A program made the position numbers and the translations under genes. This document shows, one piece after another, positions 43,066 to 50,888 of a stretch of 64,000 bases of DNA; positions within the stretch are counted from its first letter, which is position 1, and every line of letters begins with the position of its first letter. This DNA is from Azospirillum sp. B510. GTDB lineage: Bacteria; Pseudomonadota; Alphaproteobacteria; Azospirillales; Azospirillaceae. The notes under the pieces were generated by a model, which saw only the letters and a program-made list of their open reading frames with translations, searched no databases and was not told where the DNA came from. Where the stretch lies: assembly GCF_000010725.1 (NCBI RefSeq), contig NC_013858.1, positions 62,001 to 126,000 of the forward strand, in the 5' to 3' direction.

Positions 43066-44661
43066 ATGCTGGACGCCACTCTGAAGACGCAGTTGAAGGC
43101 CTATCTGGAGCGCATCACCCACCCCATCGCCCTGGTCGCCTCGCTGGACGGCGGCGCCAAGTCGCAGGAGATGCTGGGTCTGCTGGAGGACATCGCCGGG
43201 CTGTCCGACAAGATCGCGCTGGACCTGAACGGCCATGACGCCCGCAAGCCCTCCTTCGCGATCAACCGCGTCGGCACCGATTACGGCGTGACCTTCGCCG
43301 GCCTGCCGATGGGGCACGAGTTCAACTCGCTGGTTCTGGCCCTGCTCCAGGTCGGCGGCCACCCGTCGAAGGAATCCGAGGAGCTGCTGGAGCAGATCCG
43401 CAACCTGGACGGCGATTTCCGCTTCGAGACCTATTTCTCGCTGACCTGCCAGAACTGCCCGGACGTCGTCCAGGCGCTGAACCTGATGAGCGCGCTGAAC
43501 CCGCGGATCAAGCATGTCGCCATCGACGGCGCGCTGTTCCAGCAGGAGGTCGAACAGCGTCAGGTGATGGCGGTTCCCACCGTCTTCCTGAATGGCGAGC
43601 CCTTCGCCCAGGGCCGGATGGACGTGGCGCAGATCGTCGCCAAGCTCGACACCGGCGCCGTCGCCCGCGCCGCCGAGAAGATCAAGGCCAAGGCCCCCTT
43701 CGAGGTGCTGGTGATCGGCGGCGGCCCGGCCGGCGCCGCCGCCGCCATCTACGCCGCCCGCAAGGGCATCCGCACCGGCGTGGCGGCGGAGCGCTTCGGC
43801 GGACAGGTGCTCGACACCATGGCGATCGAGAACTTCATCTCGGTCTCGCACACCGAGGGGCCGAAGCTGGCGGCGGCGCTGGAACAGCACGTCAAGGACT
43901 ATGAGGTCGACGTGATGAACCTGCAAACCGCCACCGCGCTGGTGCCGGCGTCGCGGGAAGGCGGCCTGATCGAGGTGAAGCTGGCCAGCGGCGCCTCGCT
44001 GAGGTCGCGCACCGTGGTGCTGTCGACCGGTGCCCGCTGGCGCTCGATGAATGTCCCGGGCGAGGCGGAATACCGCAACAAGGGGGTCGCCTACTGCCCG
44101 CACTGCGACGGCCCGCTGTTCAAGGGCAAGCGCGTGGCGGTGATCGGCGGCGGCAATTCCGGCGTCGAGGCGGCGATCGATCTGGCCGGCATCGTCTCGC
44201 ACGTCACGCTGATCGAGTTCGACAGCCAGCTGCGCGCCGACGCCGTGCTCCAGCGCAAGCTGCACAGCCTGCCGAACGTCACCGTGCTGGTTTCGGCCCA
44301 GACCACCGAGGTGCATGGCGATGGCGGCAAGGTCGTCGGCCTGTCCTACAAGGACCGCGTCGGCGGCGAGGTGAAGCGGCTGGAACTGGAAGGCATCTTC
44401 GTGCAGATCGGTCTGGTGCCGAACACCGAATGGCTGAAGGGCACGCTGGCGCTGACCCCGCGCGGCGAGATCGAGGTGGACAACCGCGGCCAGACCTCGC
44501 TGCCCGGCGTCTTCGCCGCCGGCGACGCGACGACGGTGCCGTTCAAGCAGATCATCATCGCCATGGGCGAGGGCGCCAAGGCGTCGCTGGCCGCCTTCGA
44601 CCATCTGATCCGCACCGTCCCGGCCGAGGAGGCCGCTCCCGCCACCATCGCGGCGGAGTGA
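43066..44661 (+). CDS. ahpF: alkyl hydroperoxide reductase subunit AhpF
   Basis: 531 residues from ATG 43066. The N-terminal thioredoxin-like tandem has C128/C131 in LTCQNCPDVV; the C-terminal thioredoxin-reductase-like part has FAD motif VLVIGGGPAGAAAAIYAAR, redox C344/C347 in AYCPHCDGP, NAD motif VIGGGNSGVEAA and FAAGDATTVPFKQIIIAMGEGA. It transfers electrons from NADH to AhpC. It is 401 nt from ahpC because of the REP-like element; a terminator follows at 44675-44714. Confidence 0.96.
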   Translation: MLDATLKTQLKAYLERITHPIALVASLDGGAKSQEMLGLLEDIAGLSDKIALDLNGHDARKPSFAINRVGTDYGVTFAGLPMGHEFNSLVLALLQVGGHPSKESEELLEQIRNLDGDFRFETYFSLTCQNCPDVVQALNLMSALNPRIKHVAIDGALFQQEVEQRQVMAVPTVFLNGEPFAQGRMDVAQIVAKLDTGAVARAAEKIKAKAPFEVLVIGGGPAGAAAAIYAARKGIRTGVAAERFGGQVLDTMAIENFISVSHTEGPKLAAALEQHVKDYEVDVMNLQTATALVPASREGGLIEVKLASGASLRSRTVVLSTGARWRSMNVPGEAEYRNKGVAYCPHCDGPLFKGKRVAVIGGGNSGVEAAIDLAGIVSHVTLIEFDSQLRADAVLQRKLHSLPNVTVLVSAQTTEVHGDGGKVVGLSYKDRVGGEVKRLELEGIFVQIGLVPNTEWLKGTLALTPRGEIEVDNRGQTSLPGVFAAGDATTVPFKQIIIAMGEGAKASLAAFDHLIRTVPAEEAAPATIAAE

Positions 44662-44674
44662 GTGGGCTGAGATG

Positions 44675-44714
44675 AAAAAAGCCGGCGGCTCCGTGAGGGG
44701 CCGCCGGCTTTTTT
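44675..44714. terminator. bidirectional intrinsic terminator between ahpF and 44720
   Basis: AAAAAAGCCGGCGGC (44675-44689) pairs perfectly with GCCGCCGGCTTTTTT (44700-44714), extended by three more pairs, with loop GTGA. The A and T tracts make it an intrinsic terminator on both strands for two convergent genes. Confidence 0.93.
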
Positions 44715-44719
44715 CGCGA

Positions 44720-45088
44720 TCATCCCTGTCCCTTCACCGCGGCCTTTTCCTTGTCCACCGCATCCAAAATCCGCTGCAACGCCTCGGTGCTCAGGGCCGA
44801 CTCCATGGTCAGGCCGTCGCCGAACTTGCGCAGCGCGCCGATGACGCGGCGGCGGGCTACGAAATCATCGTCGCCCGGCTCGAACGGCTCGACCACCGGA
44901 CCCTTGTAGTAGCCGCCGCGGAAGCCCCACTGGCGCCGCCCGTCGGCGCGCCATTCGCTGCCGTCGGACAGCACCATGCAGCGCCCCCCTTCGGTGTAGC
45001 GTTCCACCGTGGCGATGGATTGCGGAATGGACTGGCCGCTGCGGATGGTCACGCGGTCGCCGACGCGGAAGCTGGCGGCAGTGAACAT
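44720..45088 (-). CDS. hypothetical protein, beta-rich N-terminal part
   Basis: 122 residues from ATG 45088, preceded by GGGAGA. The first part (FRVGDRVTIRSGQSIPQSIATVERYTEGGRCMVLSDGSEWRADG) looks like a small beta barrel of the kind seen in nucleic-acid- or ligand-binding folds. The C-terminal 50 residues are helical and charged. I do not recognise a family. A frame extending upstream exists but the ribosome-binding site supports 45088. Confidence 0.65.
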   Translation of the reverse strand: MFTAASFRVGDRVTIRSGQSIPQSIATVERYTEGGRCMVLSDGSEWRADGRRQWGFRGGYYKGPVVEPFEPGDDDFVARRRVIGALRKFGDGLTMESALSTEALQRILDAVDKEKAAVKGQG

Positions 45089-45270
45089 GCTGTCTCCCAA
45101 ATGGCACCTGTTGAATGGCGCTCGTTGAAGCGCCGCAAAATTCCCGAAGCCGCTGTTTTCCACCAGTTGCGCCGGCAAATCCAGCGCCATGTCCGGCGTT
45201 CTCCTCCTCGTCTTGGGGGGAAATGGGAGCCGCCAACCGCCGTCCGGCCCATCGATCCGATCGCGAAGGA

Positions 45271-46176
45271 TCACGGAACCGGCTTCGCGCCGAGTTCACG
45301 GGCGAGGCCGATGAACGCCCTGAGGGCGGCCGAAGGGTTGCGCCGTCCGGGATAGTAGAGGCAGAGCCCGGCCCGCGCCGGCGTCCAGTCATCGAGCACG
45401 CGAACGAGACGACCCGCCTCGATGTCGGTACGCACGTTCTGTTCCATGAAGAAACCGAGCCCAATAGCTTCCAGGACAGCGATCCGTGCAAGGCTGGCCT
45501 CGTCCAGGGTGATCGGTCCGCGCACATCGATCTGTGTCGCTTGTCCGTCCTTCTCGAATTGCCACCGATAAAGCGCTCCGTTCGGCAGGCGGACCCGAAT
45601 GCACGGGTGATTGAGGAGGTCGGGCGGGACGCGGGGCCTTTCATGCCTCTCGAAATAGGCCGGCGAACCGACGACGGCGTATCGCTGCGGTCGGCCCAGG
45701 GAAATCGCGATCATGTCGCTGGGCACGAGGTCGGCCACCCGGACACCAAGATCGAATCCTTCGGCGACGATGTCCACCAGCCGCCCTTCGGTGACGAGAT
45801 CGACATGCACCCGCGGATTCCGGCGGAGGAACTCAAGCACCAGCGGCGAGATGATTTCGCGCGCCGCCATGGCGAACGCGTTGATGCGAAGCGTGCCCGA
45901 CGGGGTTGTCTGCTGCGACCGCACGGCTTCCAGGGCGCCGTGGACATCCCGCAATGCCGGGCCGACCTGATCGACGAACACCCGCCCGGCATCGGTGAGC
46001 GAGACGCTCCGTGTCGTCCGGTTGAACAGGCGGACGCCAAGGCCGGCCTCGAGCTTGCCGATGGCGTTGCTGAGCGCGGTCGTGGACATGTCCAGATCGA
46101 GCGCCGCGGCGCGAAACGAGCCCCGGCGCGCGATCGCGAGGACGGCGTCGAGATCGTTCAACTCAGTCCGATGCAT
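45271..46176 (-). CDS. LysR-family transcriptional regulator
   Basis: 301 residues from ATG 46176. HTH: LNDLDAVLAIARRGSFRAAALDLDMSTTALSNAIGKLEAGLGVRLFNRTTRSVSLTDAG. The effector domain has GTLRINAFAMAAREIISPLVLEFLRRNP and GFDLGVRVADLVPSDMIAISLG. It resembles the DsdC/YafC group that often sits divergent from an oxidoreductase; here the divergent pair at 46287-47386 is the likely target. Confidence 0.92.
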   Translation of the reverse strand: MHRTELNDLDAVLAIARRGSFRAAALDLDMSTTALSNAIGKLEAGLGVRLFNRTTRSVSLTDAGRVFVDQVGPALRDVHGALEAVRSQQTTPSGTLRINAFAMAAREIISPLVLEFLRRNPRVHVDLVTEGRLVDIVAEGFDLGVRVADLVPSDMIAISLGRPQRYAVVGSPAYFERHERPRVPPDLLNHPCIRVRLPNGALYRWQFEKDGQATQIDVRGPITLDEASLARIAVLEAIGLGFFMEQNVRTDIEAGRLVRVLDDWTPARAGLCLYYPGRRNPSAALRAFIGLARELGAKPVP

Positions 46177-46179
46177 TGT

Positions 46180-46223
46180 CCCGATAATCGCAATTCCACA
46201 TCCCGATTTATCCCGATTATCGG
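46180..46223. promoter_or_regulatory. candidate LysR operator with CCGAT(A/T)ATCG repeats
   Basis: CCGATAATCG (46181-46190) and CCGATTATCGG (46213-46223, inverted repeat CCGAT-T-ATCGG) flank a third CCCGAT at 46202-46207. Full sites are 32 nt apart, three helical turns. Placed just upstream of the regulator start and before the divergent operon, they are the probable binding sites for the LysR protein. Confidence 0.55.
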
Positions 46224-46286
46224 AACGAGTGTCCACACTCATATTGGCGAGGACGGAGATACCCACCGATCAGGAGGACTTGCGCC

Positions 46287-46610
46287 ATGATCCTGCCTTC
46301 ACCGATCCAGGCCTATATCGACGCCGATCAGCAGGGCGACGGCCCGGCTCCGGTCGCCGCCTTCGCGCCCGACGCCATCGTCAAGGACGAGGGGCGGTTC
46401 CATGTCGGTCGTGAAGCGATCGATGCGTGGTGGCACGCGGCGAAGGCCAGGTACCAGCATAGGATCGAGCCGCTCGGGATGACGGGAGCCGGCGGCCTTA
46501 CCGAAATTCTCGCCAAGGTGACCGGGCGGTTCCCCGGCAGTCCCGTCACGATGGTTTTCGCGTTCCGGGTCGAACAGGGGCGGATCGCCCGGCTGGAGAT
46601 CAATCCATGA
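46287..46610 (+). CDS. NTF2/SnoaL-like small protein
   Basis: 107 residues with the alpha+beta fold signature of NTF2-like proteins: helix PIQAYIDADQQGD, then AFAPDAIVKDEGRFHVGREAIDAWW, and strands ending VTMVFAFRVEQGRIARLEINP. Such proteins are isomerases, hydratases or binding proteins. It overlaps the following SDR gene by ATGA, so the two are translationally coupled and share a function that the LysR regulator probably controls. Confidence 0.88.
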   Translation: MILPSPIQAYIDADQQGDGPAPVAAFAPDAIVKDEGRFHVGREAIDAWWHAAKARYQHRIEPLGMTGAGGLTEILAKVTGRFPGSPVTMVFAFRVEQGRIARLEINP

Positions 46611-47386
46611 CCGCGTTCCTCAGTCTTGCAGGCAAGCGGGCGCTCGTGACCTCCGGCACGCGCGGAGCCGGCGCGGCCACCGTCGCCCTGTTTCGTGACC
46701 TCGGCGCCCGCGTTCTGACCGCTGCCCGATCCTGGCCGGACACGCTCCCCGAGGAGATGTTCGTCAGCGCCGACCTCACGACTCCGGAGGGCTGCGCCAC
46801 GCTCGCCGCCGCGGTTCGGGAGCGGCTGGGCGGGGTTGACGTCATCGTCCATATGCTGGGCGGGTCATCCGCCCCGGCGGGCGGCTTCGCGGCGCTGAGC
46901 GACGCGGAATGGACCAGGGAGCTTGATCTCAATCTGATGCCCGCCGTCAGGGTCGACCGCGCACTGGTGCCGGCGATGGTGGCCCAGGGCCGTGGTGTGG
47001 TCATCCATGTGACCTCCATACAGAGCCGGTTGCCGCTGCCGGGGGCAACGACGGCCTATGCCGCCGCGAAGGCCGCGCTCTCGACCTACAGCAAGAGCCT
47101 TTCGAAGGAAGTCTCGCCCAAGGGTGTGCGCGTGGTGCGCGTTTCTCCCGGCTGGATCGAGACCGAGGCGGCGGTGCGGCTGGCCGAGCGGCTCGCGGAG
47201 GAGGCCGGCACCGACTATGAAGGCGGCAAGCGGATCATCATGGATTCGCTCGGCGGCATTCCGATCGGCGGCCCATCGAAACCGGAAGACATCGCCAACC
47301 TGATCGCCTTCCTCGTGTCCGACCGGGCCCGGACCATAACCGGAACGGAATATGTCATCGACGGCGGCACCGTTCCCACCGCGTGA
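46607..47386 (+). CDS. short-chain dehydrogenase/reductase (SDR)
   Basis: 259 residues. Cofactor motif ALVTSGTRGAGAATVALF, a T-G-x-x-x-G-x-G variant beginning SG; NAG-like region VHMLGGSSAP; catalytic S in VIHVTSIQSR and Y-A-A-A-K in TAYAAAKAALSTYSKSLS; C-terminus TGTEYVIDGGTVPTA. An NAD(P)-dependent oxidoreductase of unknown substrate, coupled to the NTF2-like gene. Confidence 0.92.
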   Translation: MTAFLSLAGKRALVTSGTRGAGAATVALFRDLGARVLTAARSWPDTLPEEMFVSADLTTPEGCATLAAAVRERLGGVDVIVHMLGGSSAPAGGFAALSDAEWTRELDLNLMPAVRVDRALVPAMVAQGRGVVIHVTSIQSRLPLPGATTAYAAAKAALSTYSKSLSKEVSPKGVRVVRVSPGWIETEAAVRLAERLAEEAGTDYEGGKRIIMDSLGGIPIGGPSKPEDIANLIAFLVSDRARTITGTEYVIDGGTVPTA

Positions 47387-47406
47387 GCCGCGTGCGGGGG
47401 CGTCCA

Positions 47407-48408
47407 TCAGCCACCTCGACAAACCTCTTGCCGAGGCTGAAGGCTGAAACCGGCCACCACCGGCGCGTGATAGCTGACCGGCGACGGCCCGTCGGCGTGG
47501 TCGACCTCGTCGGTCAGATCCTCGTTGTGGATGGCGACCTGCCGCAGCCCTTCGGCCAGCCGGGGGGAGGCCAGCAGATGATCCAGCAGCACCGGCGTCC
47601 CGCCATGGAGAACGGTGTAGCGCCGTTCCTCCGGGATCGCCTGCTCCAGCGGTTCCAGCACGCGGTTCGCCAGCGCCGGATTGCCGGTGAAATCGGGGGC
47701 GGCGCGGATGATGCGGACGGCGGTCTGCTCCAGGTCGGCGTTGCAGTCGCCGGCCACCAGGATCAGCGCCTCGGGATCGGCGTCGAACAGCCGGTCCACC
47801 GCCATCCGCGTCTCCAGCGCCTGTCCCGCCCGCTTGATCGAGGCGAGGTAGAAGCCCTCCGCCCAGCCCGCCGCCGTCTTCCAGCTTTGGGCGCCTGCCT
47901 TCTGCCCCGGCACCGGGGCGGCGATCGGCGCGCGCAGATGCAGGTTGAAGACATGCAGGACACGGCCGTCCGGCATCTCCAGCTCGGCATGCAGCACCGG
48001 CCGGTCCCAGCCGACCTCGGTCTCCGTGTCCGGCGCCGGGTCGGCGGTGGCGAGGCGCACGCGGACCGGCGGCACCAGATGATGGCGCAGCAGCCGCGCC
48101 GCCCGGATCGGCCAGCGGCTGACGATCACCGGGTTGTGACGGTCGGCCGGCGACGGGGCATCGCCCGCAGTGACGTGATAGCCGGCGTAGCGCGTGCCGT
48201 CGAGCAGGCGGGCCAGCGCCCGCAGGATCCGCGGCGCGCTCTTCACCGGGTGCTGGGCATCGATCTCCTGGAGGCAGAGGATGTCGGCCTCCAGCCGTTC
48301 GAGCTGCGGGCGCAGGGTGGCGATCCGCTCCTCGAAAGGCGGGTCGTCGGCGTCGTCGTCCAGAGTCTCCAGATTGAAGGTGGCGATCCGGAACAGCGTG
48401 TCGGCCAT
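47407..48408 (-). CDS. endonuclease/exonuclease/phosphatase-family protein
   Basis: 333 residues from ATG 48408. EEP-family motifs: RIATFNLETLDDD near the N-terminus, ADILCLQEID with the metal-binding Glu, VFNLHLRAP, LVAGDCNADLE (GDxNA, where GDFN is usual) and SYHAPVVAGF with the catalytic His. It has no signal peptide. Substrate could be a nucleic acid, a phospholipid or a sugar phosphate. Confidence 0.88.
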   Translation of the reverse strand: MADTLFRIATFNLETLDDDADDPPFEERIATLRPQLERLEADILCLQEIDAQHPVKSAPRILRALARLLDGTRYAGYHVTAGDAPSPADRHNPVIVSRWPIRAARLLRHHLVPPVRVRLATADPAPDTETEVGWDRPVLHAELEMPDGRVLHVFNLHLRAPIAAPVPGQKAGAQSWKTAAGWAEGFYLASIKRAGQALETRMAVDRLFDADPEALILVAGDCNADLEQTAVRIIRAAPDFTGNPALANRVLEPLEQAIPEERRYTVLHGGTPVLLDHLLASPRLAEGLRQVAIHNEDLTDEVDHADGPSPVSYHAPVVAGFSLQPRQEVCRGG

Positions 48409-48466
48409 GGAGCGCTCCGCAGGAGGATCTCGGGGGGCGGGCGGAACGCCGCGCTGGTCGAGCTTA

Positions 48467-49117
48467 TCAGAACAGCTCGACGTCGCCTTCGATCCGCGAC
48501 TTGCGCAGATGTTCGACATAGGACGATTCGTTGCGGGTGATGTCGTGCAGCGCCTCGTCGCCGATCAATCGGCGCTGGCTGCGCCCGCTGGTGGGGAAGA
48601 AGCGCACGGCGCGCGGACTGGCGCCGCCGACGTCCCAACTGACGGTGGGTATGCCTTCCGTCGCCAGATATCTGATCACGAACTCGACATTGCGCTGGCC
48701 GATATTGGCGGTGCGCAGCGTCGTCAGGTTGACGTTGGCGCCGCCGAACACCTTGGCGCGCAGCCGGTCGCGCCGGCCGGTGACGGTCAGCAGCCGGTTG
48801 ATCAGATGCTCCATCGCGGTGGCGCCGTAGCGCGAGGCCAGCGACAGCGTGTCGGTCCCGGCATCCGGCAGCAGGAAATGATTCATGCCGCCGATTTCCG
48901 CCACCGGGTCATAGAGGCAGGCGGCGACGCAGGAACCCAGCGTGGTGGTGATGACGACGTTCGGATCGTCGGTGACGACGCAGCCGCCGACGACGATGTT
49001 CACGATCTCCGCCCCCAGCCGCCGATCATGATAGCGGTTGGCGGCGACGTCCTGACGTTCCAGCCGGCGGCGCAGGACGTTGCGCGCGGTCGATGCGCTG
49101 GAACTGTCTCTCATCAT
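48467..49117 (-). CDS. cheD: chemoreceptor glutamine deamidase CheD
   Basis: 216 residues from ATG 49117 (a second ATG at 49114 is equivalent). Catalytic C63 in TTLGSCVAACLYDP, H80 in GGMNHFLLP, and the substrate-binding KVFGGANV and NIGQRNVEFVIRYLATEGI segments are intact. It deamidates glutamines on chemoreceptor helices. It sits apart from any che operon; three chemoreceptors elsewhere in the window are potential substrates. Confidence 0.93.
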   Translation of the reverse strand: MMRDSSSASTARNVLRRRLERQDVAANRYHDRRLGAEIVNIVVGGCVVTDDPNVVITTTLGSCVAACLYDPVAEIGGMNHFLLPDAGTDTLSLASRYGATAMEHLINRLLTVTGRRDRLRAKVFGGANVNLTTLRTANIGQRNVEFVIRYLATEGIPTVSWDVGGASPRAVRFFPTSGRSQRRLIGDEALHDITRNESSYVEHLRKSRIEGDVELF

Positions 49118-49297
49118 TCGGGTCCGGGGCTCTCGCTGTCGGATTGGGTCGGGTCGGCTGGATATGGTTCGGCTCGACCGGCGGTCAACCGGTTCCGCGG
49201 TTGCATTCCGAGCAACCCCCGGCCGCGCCGCCCGTCGCATCAAACTTTAACTGTATTTACTCATAAACGCCACACTCGGTCCTATGACCTATGTCAG

Positions 49298-50776
49298 TCA
49301 ATAGGTGAGACTCCATTTTTCCAGAATCCCGCTCTGCCGTTTGCGGGCGTCGGCGGCCCAGCCGCGGGCCTGGGGCGGGGTGGCGGTCACCCGGCGGTCG
49401 AGCGCCGCATCCATCGCCGCCCGGCGCGCGGGATCGGTGATGAACAGCGCGAAGCCCAGCCGCTGGCCGCTGGCCGCCGTCAGCAGCCCGGCCAACCCCT
49501 TGACATAGGCCAGTGTGCCCGATTTGGCATGGACGCCCGGCGGCAGCGCCTTGCCGTCCTCCTCCCCCGGCAGCAGATCCCACAGGGCGGGGCCGCCGGC
49601 GCGCAGCAGCGCCGCCATCTGCCGCGGCGTGGCGCGCGAGCCGGTGCCCAGCCCCGAATGGTTGACCAGCCTGAGACCGCTCCAGCCCCCCCCGGCCAAC
49701 TGCGAATCGACCGGCTGGCGGGTCAGCCAGTGTTGCAGCAGCGCCGCCGAGCGTTCCAGCGTCGCGGCGCCAGGCTCCAGCCGTCGTGACGCCGCCAGCC
49801 CGATCATCTCCGCCGACAGGTTGTTGGAATGGCGCAGCAGTCCGCGCGCCAGCTCGGTCAGAGGCGGGCTGTCCAGCGCCGCCAGCGGCACCGCCCCGGC
49901 CGGCGCGCGTCCGGGCTGCGGCGGCGGCAGGGCGATGCCGGCCTCGGCGGCCAGCCGGCGGACCAGCGTGGCGGCGGCCAGTCCGGGCCGCGCCACCGGC
50001 ACCCAGGCGGTCCCGGCTTCCCCCGTGGCCGGCGGCGCCATCCGCCAGCGGTCCACCCCGTCGGGCAGCAGCGGGAAGCCGCCGCCGTCGGCCATCGCGC
50101 GGACGGCGACACTGTCCAGTGGCAGCCGCCCGGCGTCGGCGACGGTCAGCGCCTCCGGCCCGGCCCCGGCGGGTCCGGCACCGCCGCGCCGCCAGTTCAG
50201 CAGGGCGCGGTTGTAGTTCAGCGCCAGCGCCCCGACCCCGGTGTTGTAGGGCGCCGCCCAGGGCTGGCCGGCGTCGATCTCCGCCAGTTCGGGCAACAGC
50301 GAGGTGTCGTGGAGGAAGCGGCCGTCGACCCGCCGCAACCCTGCCGTGGCCAGCCCGTCCAGCAGCCGGAGCAGCCCTTCCGTCGCCAGCGCCGGGTCGC
50401 CGCCGCCCTGGAGGATCAGGTCGCCGCGCAGCACCCCGTCGGCCAGCCTCCCGCTCGCCAGCAGGCGGGTGGTGAAGCGGTGGTCCGGCCCCAGCAGCGC
50501 CAGCGCCGCCGCCACCGTCGGCAGCTTCGCCACCGAGGCCGGGATGACGGGGGTGTCGGCCGCCAGCGCGTCCAGCACCCGGCCATCGTCCGGATCGAAC
50601 AGGATATGGCCGATCGCGGCCGAGTCCGGCTCGCGCGCGGCGGCGGCGGCCGGCAGGGCGCCGAGCAGGGCGAGGAAGGAGCGGCGGCCCAGCCGCAACC
50701 GGCGCGTGCCGCAATCGTTTCGGGAGCTATTCGCGGTCAAGGGTAGGGTCTTTCCGCTTCTGATCGCCGATTTCAT
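49298..50776 (-). CDS. dacB: D-alanyl-D-alanine carboxypeptidase/endopeptidase, PBP4 (DacB) family
   Basis: 492 residues if read from ATG 50776. Penicillin-binding motifs: SVAK (S81-K84), SNN (317-319) and KSG (418-420), in the order and spacing of class C PBPs. Residues about 29-48 (LGRRSFLALLGALPAAAAA) are a twin-arginine-type signal, unusual for PBP4. No good ribosome-binding site precedes 50776; TTG 50740 has GGAAAG 9 nt upstream and may be the real start. It trims or cuts peptidoglycan cross-links in the periplasm. Confidence 0.9.
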   Translation of the reverse strand: MKSAIRSGKTLPLTANSSRNDCGTRRLRLGRRSFLALLGALPAAAAAREPDSAAIGHILFDPDDGRVLDALAADTPVIPASVAKLPTVAAALALLGPDHRFTTRLLASGRLADGVLRGDLILQGGGDPALATEGLLRLLDGLATAGLRRVDGRFLHDTSLLPELAEIDAGQPWAAPYNTGVGALALNYNRALLNWRRGGAGPAGAGPEALTVADAGRLPLDSVAVRAMADGGGFPLLPDGVDRWRMAPPATGEAGTAWVPVARPGLAAATLVRRLAAEAGIALPPPQPGRAPAGAVPLAALDSPPLTELARGLLRHSNNLSAEMIGLAASRRLEPGAATLERSAALLQHWLTRQPVDSQLAGGGWSGLRLVNHSGLGTGSRATPRQMAALLRAGGPALWDLLPGEEDGKALPPGVHAKSGTLAYVKGLAGLLTAASGQRLGFALFITDPARRAAMDAALDRRVTATPPQARGWAADARKRQSGILEKWSLTY

Positions 50777-50888
50777 AAAGTATTTTGGAGAAAAATCGCC
50801 GGAAATCGCGAACGGGGACGTAACCGGCGGCTGGCCAAGGGGGGCGGGCCGCCGGGGTCGGGTGCCTATTGGGGCAAGGGGGTGCGGA

